A DNA stretch of 64,000 nucleotides from Mahella sp. (GCF_020054945.1 NZ_JAIHAU010000003.1:1-64000); one strand, 5' to 3'; counted from the stretch's first letter, positions 35,840 through 47,116 are shown. The notes: generated from the sequence alone by a model not told the origin. A program made the numbers and translations.

Positions 35840-38403
35840 CAGCGTTTCCTCCCTTCCATGGCTATGGCAGGCACCTGTATTTCCATACCAACAGCATTTA
35901 CAGCTATCTCTATAACTCCATCGTCGTTTATAAAACGATCAACCGCATCGCCTTCTATATCTATAGAGCCCGATGATGTTGAACTGATGGATAAGCCTTT
36001 GCCAGATTCCACGTAGTCTTTTTTATCGTTATCGTATACAAACAGTTTAATAGCCGAACCCTGTGCCTTGTTTATTATCGGTACGTCTATATGGACTTTA
36101 TCTATATCGGCATCCGCGAAGCCTCCCATATCAAACCCAAATATCGCCATTCCACGTTCTATGAATACAGTCATATTAATACCTTCACCATTTATCGCAA
36201 GGCTGCCAGATTTGCGATAATCGATATATGGATTTATAACCCCGGGTGGCAGGTTTACTATCCCGTTCCTTTCAAAATTCACATCAAACCCACCCGTTAT
36301 CACATTCGTATGATAAGCGGTAGCTGGTATTTGACCGTTAACCTTTATATCATCGGTTATTTTTTGGTCTATAAATGCAAATACCTTGAGAAATCCATCG
36401 TCGGGTGAAACGCTCGCACTCACAGAAGTTTGAGATGAAACTGACATGCCCGGGCCTATCGCTACTGTATATGGTGCACTAAGTCCTGGCATAGCGATAT
36501 TCTCCATGATGCTCCTCCTGGCCATCATTTCTCTTTGTCTGTCCGTAAGGTCTGTGGGGTTTCCATTGCCATTCGGATTCGGATATAATTCGTCCAGTAT
36601 GCTGTAAATTATATTTTGGTTGTATGAAATATAAACCGGTATCTGAATAGATACATCCTTTGTTTCACCTGACGCCATATTGCCCATTATCTGATAGGCA
36701 TAGGGCGTATAGATGGCCATATCCTCTACCGGATAAGGCAGGGTATTTGTTATAGTCCCCGATATCTTACCATCTCGGTAATAAAGATCGGTCTTAAATC
36801 CGCCAAATTGAGGTATTACCTCTTTCATGGAAAATGTCTTCATAATCCATACGCTGGCGTTATACATCTCAATATAAGCCGGATCACCCTGCACGGATTT
36901 AGCCTGCACTATGCGCGCCGTCTCACTGGTTTGCGAATTGGAAAGCCGCGCATATGGATCATTATATGGATCAAAGTTATCGTTACCGTTTATTGCTAAT
37001 AACACATCCTTCCCGGTGCTTATGGTGTAATCGCCTTTGCGCGGCATGAATACGCCGATATAGTTATCGACATTGGCTGCATTCCCATCGTCTTTTATGT
37101 TTATAACCGATATGGTGTTGGTTATGACGTCGTCGCCTTTAACCGTATACCCGGCGGCATATATACCGCCGGAAAATGCCAATACCAGCAAAGGTATGGT
37201 AAACCACATCCATTCACGCTTATCAAAACGCTTTAACACGAAATAATTTATAGGCCCGACTACGGCAAGATATATCAACAACAGTATTATCAATCCGTTT
37301 ATAGACGGAATATCCATAGCCTTTATATTCTGAAGCGCTTGAAGAATGCTCCAGTACTCATTTTGTTTGATCGATGTCCGCAGATCCGGGCTGCGCATAT
37401 ACATTGCCCTTTGCACATCGAGTTGCTTTGCAAGAATATTATCCCATAATGCTTGGTTGCCCGCCCAACCGGTTATGGGCTCAAGGCCTAAATCGAAAGC
37501 CGATATGAAGATATAACCGTCCCCTTTGCGATGCTTTGCAATAATGCAATTATCCCCCTCATTAACCACTTCATCGGCTTTGTCCGCCTCTATTTCCATC
37601 AATTGAAACGGCGCATCGCTGTGGTTTTTCACGCCCGAGACAGTGTCCAGAACCGGTATTTCAGCTACGCTCACTATTTTACCTGACCTTAACGGGATAA
37701 CTTTATCGGTCAATCCGCTCATTACCTTTTGACCGTTCGGGCCGGTGCCTACTATCAACAGCCCGCCGCTATCTATCCACACGTTCAATGCATCGATCTG
37801 CTTTTGCGATAACGCGCCGGTATCAAAATTGTTTATGATAAGCGCAGTGAAATTGTCGAGTACTTCTTTGCGATCAGGAAAGCTTTCGGCGTTTAAGTGA
37901 ATGGTTTCATGATATGTAAACAACCCATCGTTGCCCGGTTTCTGCCACCAGTAATTTAAGGCATCTTTATCATCGGTTAATACGCCCATAAGATACTGAT
38001 TATAGTTCATGGGATAAAGGTTCTTTACCTCTATCTGCTTTATAGCTTTATCTTGCTGCATAAGACGAACCTGCATATTGCGCTGAACGGTGGAAAATTG
38101 CATATAGAGCGTGATACGCTTTTTTGAGCCTTGCGGTATTACGGCTTTGGTGGAAAACACCACAGCCGTACCGTCCTGCTGAATGGCCTCTGCCTCAAGC
38201 CAGCCGTCGATATCCGGCCCTTTATTCTCTATATCCACCACCACCGGCGTCCATTGCTGCATATTGAAATGGCTATCGAAGCCAACTTCAACTTCCATGG
38301 TCACATCATCGTTATCGGCAAATACCATAAGCGGTAATGCCAAGAGCGCTGAAATGATCATTGCAATAGCTATCAGGAAAGTAAAACAGCCCCTTTTGCT
38401 CAT
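35839..38403 (-). CDS. Large exported membrane protein of the MoxR-ABC cluster
   Basis: 854 residues. A signal peptide (FLIAIAMIISALLALPLMVFA) starts it. An extracytoplasmic region with a glutamine-amidotransferase-like segment (ALIINNFDTGALSQKQIDAL) follows, then two membrane helices around residues 375-425 separated by NYFVLKRFDKREW. A long second extracytoplasmic beta-rich region (from about 430) completes it. Similar proteins accompany DUF58/MoxR clusters in Bacilli and Clostridia. I placed the start at ATG 38403, with GGGAGGA upstream. It is the first gene of the cluster. Confidence 0.8.
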   Translation of the reverse strand: MSKRGCFTFLIAIAMIISALLALPLMVFADNDDVTMEVEVGFDSHFNMQQWTPVVVDIENKGPDIDGWLEAEAIQQDGTAVVFSTKAVIPQGSKKRITLYMQFSTVQRNMQVRLMQQDKAIKQIEVKNLYPMNYNQYLMGVLTDDKDALNYWWQKPGNDGLFTYHETIHLNAESFPDRKEVLDNFTALIINNFDTGALSQKQIDALNVWIDSGGLLIVGTGPNGQKVMSGLTDKVIPLRSGKIVSVAEIPVLDTVSGVKNHSDAPFQLMEIEADKADEVVNEGDNCIIAKHRKGDGYIFISAFDLGLEPITGWAGNQALWDNILAKQLDVQRAMYMRSPDLRTSIKQNEYWSILQALQNIKAMDIPSINGLIILLLIYLAVVGPINYFVLKRFDKREWMWFTIPLLVLAFSGGIYAAGYTVKGDDVITNTISVINIKDDGNAANVDNYIGVFMPRKGDYTISTGKDVLLAINGNDNFDPYNDPYARLSNSQTSETARIVQAKSVQGDPAYIEMYNASVWIMKTFSMKEVIPQFGGFKTDLYYRDGKISGTITNTLPYPVEDMAIYTPYAYQIMGNMASGETKDVSIQIPVYISYNQNIIYSILDELYPNPNGNGNPTDLTDRQREMMARRSIMENIAMPGLSAPYTVAIGPGMSVSSQTSVSASVSPDDGFLKVFAFIDQKITDDIKVNGQIPATAYHTNVITGGFDVNFERNGIVNLPPGVINPYIDYRKSGSLAINGEGINMTVFIERGMAIFGFDMGGFADADIDKVHIDVPIINKAQGSAIKLFVYDNDKKDYVESGKGLSISSTSSGSIDIEGDAVDRFINDDGVIEIAVNAVGMEIQVPAIAMEGRKR

Positions 38404-38570
38404 AAAATATCCTCCCAGCAATTTTTATTCAATTATTAAGACGTATCATAGATGAAAAAGGTTTTTCTTCCAGTATAAAACCGAAATATGCCTCTGCCAG
38501 TCATTATATCATGCTGTATATCAGAATTGGTTACAAAAGTTTTACATTTGTGTTAAGCAATTTAAAGCAT

Positions 38571-38613
38571 AAAAGGACAAGCATACGCCTTTAAGCATAT
38601 ACCTTGCCCTTTT
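38571..38613 (-). terminator. Terminator of the YkuK-like gene
   Basis: Arms 38571-38581 and 38603-38613 pair at 10 of 11 positions, and on the minus strand the 3' arm ends in TTTT. It lies 24 bp after the YkuK-like stop. Confidence 0.6.
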
Positions 38614-38636
38614 AAGTCCACTTATATCAAGCAGCG

Positions 38637-39125
38637 TTACATGGCTTTTGTATAACGATCGGCCACGCTGCTGGCTCCTACCGAATCGGGTTTTATTTGA
38701 GCGCACATCCCGCACCCGGTTATCATGCTGACCACCTCTTTTATGATTTCGCGCGTTTTACCGTTTTTACCCACGTCCAAATGTATCTCCACATTCAGGC
38801 TGCCTAAACCACGAGCATCGAGCATCTCCATTATAAGATTGGCCACCTCGAGGCTGTAATTGGCCTCCATAAATATGCGCTGCTTGAATGAAGGTACGCG
38901 AGCTTGATAAAATCTTCTGTAAAAGTAGCGCCCGCCCTTACCCTCTCGGTATATTATTATAGCGGTAACAAAGCACACGTCTGCATGGACCTGTGAATCG
39001 GTTCCTATCATCAACCTATAGTCGCTTTCCTCGTCGGATATCACATATTCCATGATATCATCGCACAAAGCATCTAAATCCATCCTGCCCTTGGTCGGGC
39101 TTATGAAATTCACCTGTCGCATCAT
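38637..39125 (-). CDS. YkuK family RNase H-like protein (DUF458)
   Basis: 162 residues matching the YkuK family: LMIGTDSQVHADVCFVTAIIIY near residue 40, FMEANYSLEVANLI and EIHLDVGKNGKTREIIKEV. The pattern of acidic residues suggests an RNase H fold; no reaction is known to me. Two adjacent ATG codons (39125 and 39122) make the start ambiguous by one residue. It is monocistronic, between the MoxR cluster and rodZ. Confidence 0.88.
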   Translation of the reverse strand: MMRQVNFISPTKGRMDLDALCDDIMEYVISDEESDYRLMIGTDSQVHADVCFVTAIIIYREGKGGRYFYRRFYQARVPSFKQRIFMEANYSLEVANLIMEMLDARGLGSLNVEIHLDVGKNGKTREIIKEVVSMITGCGMCAQIKPDSVGASSVADRYTKAM

Positions 39126-39213
39126 CTTCTTCTATTTTAGAATTTCTTTATTATTTTATCACTTATTCTCATAAAAATCATTAAGAAAATGTTAAATCTG
39201 CGATTTACAATTT

Positions 39214-39485
39214 GGTTAGGCTCGGTAACTGATTAGTCTCCGGCTCATATGTTTCGGATGCACACTAGAAGTCAGTCATCTGATATCAGAGGTCAGAACC
39301 TGTGCTAATAAGATACACACCGGAATTAGCCAAGCAATTTCTTGGCCGGTTCTGTCATTTCGCTTCCAATAAGGTATACTAACGACTTCGGTCTTTCTTA
39401 TCCGACATCCGACTTCTGATCTCCGACCTCCAATGAGCATCCTTTCACAAAATCGCCTTGAGACTAATCGTTACCTTCGCCTACC
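39214..39485. mobile_element. MITE-like non-coding inverted-repeat element
   Basis: A 272-bp A/T-rich stretch without a gene is bounded by imperfect terminal inverted repeats of about 27 bp (39214-39240 and 39460-39485), both ending inward in GATTAGTCTC or its complement. Two inner arms (39267-39298 and 39399-39431) carry repeated GAAGTC/GAGGTC-type units in opposite orientation, and a hairpin (39329-39346) sits near the centre. The element could fold almost end to end. No transposase is present and no clear target duplication is seen. It fills most of the gap between the YkuK-like gene and rodZ. Confidence 0.5.
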
Positions 39486-39529
39486 TACTTATTGCATTCT
39501 AAATTGCAAATTGCAATGTTAAATATACA

Positions 39530-40357
39530 TTATCTCTGTATGGTAAACTCATAGGGATTTTTACTATCTATATGAGGAAGCGCTTGATCTTCGACTTTTA
39601 CATCGACACCGAGCGGAAATCCCAGTCTTACGGTCAGCTTATTGGCCGCATCCGCCGTATGAGTTTGTCCGGCTTCCAATGTACCTTCCCATATCCTTTT
39701 ACCATCAGCCGTTATTCTGATCCAGCATCGACCAGTAGCCGATATGGTAACGCTGAATTGCTCTTTATCGGTAACTATGGTATAAACGGCGCTGTCGGGC
39801 TTTTGCTCCAACAACGTCAACTGCGCTTGTGGAGGTTGTTCGGGTTCAGGCTCGGGCTGCGGTTCCGGTTGAGGCGCAGGTTCGGATTCGGGTTGAGACT
39901 CAGACGTTTGATCTTCCACCGGTAGCTGCGATGCATCAGGGCTCTGACCGGTATCTGGCTGCCATACAAATACAAAATAAAAAATTACGGTAATGGCAAC
40001 TATTCCAATCAAAGCAACTAGCCACCAACCAGTACCACCAGAATCAGATGTATTTTCCAACAATGTGGTATCAGTCTTACTGTCCAAATGCCGTTCTTCG
40101 TAGTCAGTACTATTATCAGCACGTTCCCTCGATAACCGATCGAACTGCCTTATAAGATAATCTCCATCCACCCCTACTGCCTCGGCGTAGCTCCTTATAT
40201 AGCCTTTAGCATATACTGCACCTGGCAACAGATCCCATTGGCCTTCTTCTATGGCCTTCAAGTATCTAGGCATTATTTTGGTGACCTCGTGCACGTCCTG
40301 TATGGTCATATTTTTATTTATTCGAGCCTGTTTTAAGATTTCTCCGATTTCATCCAT
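39530..40357 (-). CDS. rodZ: RodZ-like helix-turn-helix membrane protein
   Basis: 275 residues. An N-terminal helix-turn-helix domain (LKQARINKNMTIQDVHEVTKI to YIRSYAEAVGVD) precedes a charged region, one membrane helix (about 112-132) and a Pro/Glu/Gln-rich linker (about 148-178). A C-terminal DUF4115 domain closes it. This order is that of RodZ, which links MreB filaments to the cell wall machinery and shapes rods. The gene is divergent from argD. Confidence 0.9.
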   Translation of the reverse strand: MDEIGEILKQARINKNMTIQDVHEVTKIMPRYLKAIEEGQWDLLPGAVYAKGYIRSYAEAVGVDGDYLIRQFDRLSRERADNSTDYEERHLDSKTDTTLLENTSDSGGTGWWLVALIGIVAITVIFYFVFVWQPDTGQSPDASQLPVEDQTSESQPESEPAPQPEPQPEPEPEQPPQAQLTLLEQKPDSAVYTIVTDKEQFSVTISATGRCWIRITADGKRIWEGTLEAGQTHTADAANKLTVRLGFPLGVDVKVEDQALPHIDSKNPYEFTIQR

Positions 40358-40482
40358 TATTTATTCCAGGTCGAAACTCAATCGCATGCGATCGGAAACG
40401 CCTTCCCTCCTTCCAAGCTTATATTTAGATTTTAATACATTTCTACAATATTTTCAAATATATTTAAACGACAATTTTTATT

Positions 40483-40510
40483 TGCATAATTATTCATTAT
40501 GATGTATAAT
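40483..40510 (+). promoter_or_regulatory. Sigma-A promoter of argD
   Basis: TTGCAT (40483-40488), a 16-bp spacer and TATAAT (40505-40510) lie about 30 bp before the GTG start. Confidence 0.7.
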
Positions 40511-40541
40511 TATACGAAAATAGATGTGGGGTGAAGTAACT

Positions 40542-41741
40542 GTGGATTTAAGCGAAATAATTGCTGCGGATAAACGTTATTATATGAATACATTTGGCGA
40601 GAGGGTACCGGTAGCTTTTGACCACGGAAAAGGTTGTATATTATACGATAAAAACGGCAAAGCATACATCGATTTTGTGGCCGGTATAGCCGTTAATGCC
40701 TTGGGATATTCACATCCTGCCTTGCTTGCCGCCATAACCGAACAGGCAAATAAACTTATACATTGTTCCAATCTTTATTATATAGAGAATCAGGCAAAGC
40801 TGGCTCAGATACTTGCCGAAAATACATGTGGCGACAGAATATTTTTTGGTAATAGCGGCGCCGAAGCCAACGAAGGGGCTATAAAGCTGGCTCGAAAGTA
40901 TTTCTACAATAAAGGGCAGCAGCGCTATGAAATAATAACGGCCAAAGCGTCGTTCCATGGCCGCACACTGGCTACACTGGCAGCCACCGGACAGGATAAA
41001 TATCATAAGCCGTTTAAACCGATGCCCGTTGGGTTTATAAATATACCGTTTAATGACTTGGAGGCCGTTGAATCGGCTATATCGCCTGCGACAGCCGCCA
41101 TCATGGTAGAACCCATACAAGGCGAGGGTGGCGTATTTGTGGCCGATAACAGCTATATGAAAGGCCTGCGCAAGCTATGCGACGAGCATGGTTTATTGCT
41201 TATATTCGATGAGATTCAGACCGGTCTTGGCCGCACCGGCAAATTCTTTGCTTATAAACATTACGGCATAGAACCTGATATATTTACATCTGCCAAAGCG
41301 CTGGGCGGTGGTATACCGCTGGGTGCTGTAATGGCTAAAAAGCACGTGGCGGCGGCTTTTGAACCCGGCGATCACGGTTCCACTTTTGGCGGAGGGCCTT
41401 TAGCATGTGCGGCCGGCATGGCGGTAGTGCAAACCATACTGGATGAACAGCTGAGCGACTATGCTGCTCAAACAGGCCAATACTTCTTCGATTGTTTGAA
41501 ACAATTACAAGCCGAATACGATTTCATAACCGATGTGCGCGGCAAAGGCCTTATGCTGGGCATGGAGCTTGACCAAAGCATAAACGGCAAGGATATCGTT
41601 AAAGCCGCATTTTGCAACGGTTTCCTTATAAATTGCGCCGCCCATAACACGCTGCGCTTTATACCACCGCTGATAATTACAAAAAATGAAATTGACATGT
41701 TGATAGAAATGTTAGATAATATTTTGAAGGCATATTTATAA
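40542..41741 (+). CDS. argD: Acetylornithine aminotransferase
   Basis: A PLP-dependent class III aminotransferase of arginine synthesis, making N-acetylornithine from the semialdehyde with glutamate. Visible blocks are FGNSGAEANEGAIKLARKY, LLIFDEIQTGLGRTGKFFAY and the PLP lysine in FTSAKALGGGIPLGA. The start is a GTG at 40542, with GGGGTGA seven bases upstream; an ATG at 40524 overlaps that site. A terminator-like hairpin separates it from carA, another arginine gene. Confidence 0.92.
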   Translation: MDLSEIIAADKRYYMNTFGERVPVAFDHGKGCILYDKNGKAYIDFVAGIAVNALGYSHPALLAAITEQANKLIHCSNLYYIENQAKLAQILAENTCGDRIFFGNSGAEANEGAIKLARKYFYNKGQQRYEIITAKASFHGRTLATLAATGQDKYHKPFKPMPVGFINIPFNDLEAVESAISPATAAIMVEPIQGEGGVFVADNSYMKGLRKLCDEHGLLLIFDEIQTGLGRTGKFFAYKHYGIEPDIFTSAKALGGGIPLGAVMAKKHVAAAFEPGDHGSTFGGGPLACAAGMAVVQTILDEQLSDYAAQTGQYFFDCLKQLQAEYDFITDVRGKGLMLGMELDQSINGKDIVKAAFCNGFLINCAAHNTLRFIPPLIITKNEIDMLIEMLDNILKAYL

Positions 41742-41765
41742 GGGCTACGACAGCCCTTTATTTTT
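41740..41765 (+). terminator. Hairpin and T-run between argD and carA
   Basis: Arms 41740-41746 and 41752-41758 (7 bp, loop of 5) are followed by TATTTTT. It can act as a terminator or as a partial attenuator, since carA lies only 25 bp further on without a clear promoter of its own. Confidence 0.65.
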
Positions 41766-41790
41766 GAGCCCAGGAAGGAGCGATATCGCA

Positions 41791-42858
41791 TTGGAGAATA
41801 AAAAAGCCATATTGGTTTTAGAAGACGGCAGTTATTTTGAAGGCGAGTCTTTCGGCAGAACCGGCCAAGCCCATGGCGAAGTGGTATTCAATACATGCAT
41901 GACCGGTTACGAAGAGGTGTTGACCGACCCCTCATATAAAGGACAAATGGTGGTTATGACCTATCCGCTTATAGGCAACTACGGTATGAATGAAGAAGAT
42001 GTTGAATCATATAAACCCCATGTAGAGGGTTTTATAATAAAAGAACTATGCGATTACCCCAGCAACTGGCGCTGCACAATGCATCCGATCCAGTACTTCG
42101 AACGCTGGGGCATAATGGGAATCCATCGCGTCGATACTCGCCAGATAACGCAACATATACGCAATTTCGGCAGCATGTACGGTATTATATCAACTGAAAG
42201 TTTCGATATCCAAGCATTAGCTGAAACAGCCAGAAATCTCGGCACCGTAAAACGCGATCTGGTGGATATGGTATCAATAAAGGAAACCAGGCATATAGAA
42301 GGCCCGGGGCATCGCATAGTTGTGATGGATATGGGCATGAAAGAGAATATAGCACGTTCGCTCGTCAAGCGCGGATGCGATGTATATGTGGTGCCATGCC
42401 ATACCTCGGCCAAAGAGATATTGGATCTAAACCCCGAAGGCATAGTGATATCCAATGGCCCTGGCGACCCTCAAGATATACCCTACGCCATAGAAACCAT
42501 ACGAAACCTTATTGGCAAAAAACCTATTATGGGCATATGCCTCGGGCATCAGTTGCTGGGACTGGCATTGGGCGGCCAAACCTATAAATTAAAGTTTGGG
42601 CATCACGGCGGCAATCATCCTGTCAAGGATTTCAACAAAGGCCGCGTATTCATCACATCGCAGAATCACAATTATGCCTTGCGCGATGATTTCTGTAAGC
42701 AAGCTACCATAACCCATATAAATCTAAACGATAATACCGTTGAGGGTTTTGTGCACAATGAATACCCGATAATAAGCGTGCAGTACCATCCCGAGGCCAG
42801 CCCCGGTCCGCACGATTCAGCTTATATGTTCGATGAGTTTATAGATATGATGGCCTGA
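41791..42858 (+). CDS. carA: Carbamoyl-phosphate synthase small (glutaminase) subunit
   Basis: CarA releases ammonia from glutamine for carbamoyl phosphate, used for arginine and pyrimidines. The class I glutaminase site shows GICLGHQLLGLALGG (nucleophile Cys) and SVQYHPEASPGPHDS (His, Glu). The N-terminal CarA domain begins KKAILVLEDGSYFEGESFG. I use the TTG at 41791, with GGAAGGAG upstream; a longer frame from 41764 runs through that site. The large subunit gene carB is not adjacent: the next gene is on the other strand. Confidence 0.95.
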   Translation: MENKKAILVLEDGSYFEGESFGRTGQAHGEVVFNTCMTGYEEVLTDPSYKGQMVVMTYPLIGNYGMNEEDVESYKPHVEGFIIKELCDYPSNWRCTMHPIQYFERWGIMGIHRVDTRQITQHIRNFGSMYGIISTESFDIQALAETARNLGTVKRDLVDMVSIKETRHIEGPGHRIVVMDMGMKENIARSLVKRGCDVYVVPCHTSAKEILDLNPEGIVISNGPGDPQDIPYAIETIRNLIGKKPIMGICLGHQLLGLALGGQTYKLKFGHHGGNHPVKDFNKGRVFITSQNHNYALRDDFCKQATITHINLNDNTVEGFVHNEYPIISVQYHPEASPGPHDSAYMFDEFIDMMA

Positions 42859-42865
42859 TCTTGTA

Positions 42866-42920
42866 CGCTCGCCGCTCGTTCTATGCCAATAGTCTGTATG
42901 CTCCACAAACGCGGCGAGCG
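42866..42920. terminator. GC-rich inverted repeat between carA and htrA
   Basis: Perfect 10-bp arms (42866-42875 and 42911-42920) with a 35-base loop lie between two convergent genes. No T-run follows; it may be a weak shared terminator. Confidence 0.35.
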
Positions 42921-42938
42921 ACAGGTTAAAACATTTAT

Positions 42939-44042
42939 CTATTGTTCGGGTCTGGAAGCCAGCTTCACTTCTACCTTTTGTTTATTTCCATTGCTTACAG
43001 TCTCTATCTCCACAGTATCACCTATGTCCCTGCTATATATAGCCCTGCGCAAGGCCAACATGGTATTGACCTGCTTGCCGTCTATTGAAAGTATTATATC
43101 GCCTTGCTTTATACCGGCTTTATCTGCCGGGCTGTTTCTATCAACATCTATGACATACACGCCTTGTTCAAGCTTAGGGCCGTTTTGTATAAAGTTTGCT
43201 ATTTCCCTATCATATGCAAATATACCTATATATGGTGCTGTAAATGTACCGGTGGCTATAACTCTTTCCACTATAGGTTTGGCTATATTTATCGGTATGG
43301 CAAAGCCCATACCCTCTGCGGTAGCCACTTTAACCGTGTTTATACCCACTACCTGAGCTTTGGCGTTAATTAAAGGCCCTCCGCTGTTGCCGGGATTTAT
43401 AGACGCATCGGTTTGTATAAGATCCTCCATAAAATTTGTGGCGCCATCAGCCTCCACCTGTAGCGTGCGGTTCAAGGCGCTTATTATGCCCGATGTAACG
43501 GTATGCTGGAATTGCAGGCCTAAAGGCGTACCTATGGCTATAGCCGGCTCCCCCACTTTCAGCGTATCCGAATCACCAAATGCCGCCTTTGTATATCCGC
43601 TGCCTTCTATCTTCACTACCGCGAGATCCAATACCGGATCGCTCCACAATGCCCTGCCTTCCATTGTACGCCCATCACTTAATACAACATTGATGCTTTC
43701 TGTCTCGCCTCCTACCACATGATCATTAGTCAATATATAACCATCACTATCGACGATAACACCCGAGCCGACACCTTGTACCATCTGTTGCGCTCTACCG
43801 AACATATCGGTCTCCGTCACCCTTGTAGTGGATATGCCCACCACTGCCGGCGCCACCTTTTGCACTATAGGGTTTACCCCACCCAAAGCATCATCATCTG
43901 CCGATGCTTCTTCCGGCGCTGGCGACTGCCGGAGCTGTACCGGCGGCTTATTATATCCCATCAATAGGGTAAATACCACGAAGCTGAGCGCTATCGATAC
44001 CAACGCTGTAACAAATATGGTCATCTTTTTGCTTTTTAGCAT
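42939..44042 (-). CDS. htrA: HtrA/DegP-like membrane-anchored serine protease
   Basis: A trypsin-like protease with an N-terminal membrane anchor (residues 8-29), a catalytic domain and one PDZ domain. The triad is visible as TNDHVVGG (His), LDLAVVKI (Asp) and INPGNSGGPL (Ser). The PDZ part contains SPADKAGIKQGDIILSIDG. Such proteases degrade misfolded proteins outside the membrane. I take ATG 44042, since a promoter (44075-44104) would start transcription inside the longer frame from 44075. Confidence 0.92.
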   Translation of the reverse strand: MLKSKKMTIFVTALVSIALSFVVFTLLMGYNKPPVQLRQSPAPEEASADDDALGGVNPIVQKVAPAVVGISTTRVTETDMFGRAQQMVQGVGSGVIVDSDGYILTNDHVVGGETESINVVLSDGRTMEGRALWSDPVLDLAVVKIEGSGYTKAAFGDSDTLKVGEPAIAIGTPLGLQFQHTVTSGIISALNRTLQVEADGATNFMEDLIQTDASINPGNSGGPLINAKAQVVGINTVKVATAEGMGFAIPINIAKPIVERVIATGTFTAPYIGIFAYDREIANFIQNGPKLEQGVYVIDVDRNSPADKAGIKQGDIILSIDGKQVNTMLALRRAIYSRDIGDTVEIETVSNGNKQKVEVKLASRPEQ

Positions 44043-44074
44043 GACAAAGCCCTGCCTTTTATCATATTTTATCA

Positions 44075-44104
44075 TGTATAGTTTGCTCTATAATACGGCT
44101 TCAA
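44075..44104 (-). promoter_or_regulatory. Candidate promoter of htrA
   Basis: TTGAAG (complement of 44099-44104) and TATACA (complement of 44075-44080) with an 18-bp spacer. Confidence 0.5.
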
Positions 44105-44145
44105 TTCTCATCACGGTAAAAAAATCTTTAGCCGTTTTTTACAGC

Positions 44146-44174
44146 TTGACATGACATAACAGCTGGGATAGAAT
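44146..44174 (+). promoter_or_regulatory. Sigma-A promoter of pyrG
   Basis: TTGACA (44146-44151), a 17-bp spacer and TAGAAT (44169-44174) lie about 32 bp before the pyrG start. Confidence 0.82.
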
Positions 44175-44179
44175 AATAA

Positions 44180-45808
<1,629 letters not shown>

Positions 45809-45821
45809 AGGTGTATTGATT

Positions 45822-47114
45822 TTGGTATATGTATCAACGATGGCGGGCATACTGGCCGTCATCATCATCTATCTGTTATATAGACAACGTCAGTGGAATA
45901 AAGAGGTTGAACGGATAGCCCATGTTATATCCCATCATAGCGCCAGCCAACCGTTGGAGCTACCTATAAGCAGCTCACAATCCCTGCAACTCTTAATCTA
46001 TGCTATAGAACGCCGGCACAAGGATATAGGGCATCAACAACAGGAAATGCTGCAAGATAACGAAAGGCTCAGGGCCATATTCGCTAATGCCACAGTGGGC
46101 CTGATCGCTGTCAATGAGCGCTTGCATATCGAGGCCGTCAATCACATGGCTTGCAAAATGTTCGATATAGACGTCGACGATGCCAAAGGACGTTATATAT
46201 TGGAGTCTATACGCAATCCACATTTGGAATCGCTTGTACGCTATGTGGTCGTAAATGGTGAGCCTTTATCCTCTGATGTGGAGCTTTCAACAGGCAATGA
46301 GCTTATACTCAGAGTATCCATCTCACCCCTTAAAGTGGATAACCGCGTAAACGGCGCCGTTATATCGCTGGAAGACATCACCGAGTTAAAGCGTCTGGAT
46401 CAGGTAAAAGCTGAACTGGTAGCAAATATGTCGCACGAAATAAAGACGCCTCTTACTTCGATAAAGGGCTTTGCAGAAACATTGTTGGAAGGAGCCATGG
46501 ATAATCGTGAAACATGTAGGCGATTTTTGACTATCATCGATTCGGAGGCCGATCGCATGAGCCGTCTTATAAACGACAGCCTCACCTTATCGCGTCTGGA
46601 AAGCCAGGATCACGATATCTCTATAGAACCGATCAATTTGCACGAACTCATAGCCAATATACTGGATATGGTGGATTCCTCGGCTAAAACCAAGAATATT
46701 GATGTAACATTTTATGACCGCGCCACCGGCATGAAAATAGATGGCAATGAAGACAGGATGCACCAGCTCATGCTCAACCTCATAGACAATGCTATCAAAT
46801 ATACTCCCTCTGGCGGAAAGGTAACAATAACAATTAAAGATGAAGGTGAAAACGCCTTTATAAGCGTAAAAGACACCGGCATAGGCATAGCAAAGGAGCA
46901 TATACCAAGGCTGTTCGAGCGTTTCTATCGCGTGGATAAAGGCCGTTCCCGCAATATGGGAGGCACCGGTCTCGGCCTGGCAATAGTCAAACATGTGGTG
47001 ATGTCCATGAACGGTACCATAGATGTGAATAGCGAGCTAGGCAGGGGTACCGAATTTATAGTACGTCTGCCCAAGCGCTATTCCGCGCATCCATCCGATC
47101 CAGTTGCCGGTTAG
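45822..47114 (+). CDS. PhoR/WalK-like sensor histidine kinase
   Basis: A membrane-anchored kinase with one N-terminal helix (VYVSTMAGILAVIIIYLLYR), a PAS domain (IFANATVGLIAVNERLHIEAVN), a dimerisation domain with the phosphorylated histidine in MSHEIKTPLTSIKGF, and an ATPase domain (NLIDNAIKYTPSGG, GTGLGLAIVKHV). I favour the TTG at 45822, eight bases from AGAGGTG. No response regulator is encoded nearby, so its partner is unknown. Confidence 0.88.
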   Translation: MVYVSTMAGILAVIIIYLLYRQRQWNKEVERIAHVISHHSASQPLELPISSSQSLQLLIYAIERRHKDIGHQQQEMLQDNERLRAIFANATVGLIAVNERLHIEAVNHMACKMFDIDVDDAKGRYILESIRNPHLESLVRYVVVNGEPLSSDVELSTGNELILRVSISPLKVDNRVNGAVISLEDITELKRLDQVKAELVANMSHEIKTPLTSIKGFAETLLEGAMDNRETCRRFLTIIDSEADRMSRLINDSLTLSRLESQDHDISIEPINLHELIANILDMVDSSAKTKNIDVTFYDRATGMKIDGNEDRMHQLMLNLIDNAIKYTPSGGKVTITIKDEGENAFISVKDTGIGIAKEHIPRLFERFYRVDKGRSRNMGGTGLGLAIVKHVVMSMNGTIDVNSELGRGTEFIVRLPKRYSAHPSDPVAG

Positions 47115-47116
47115 TT

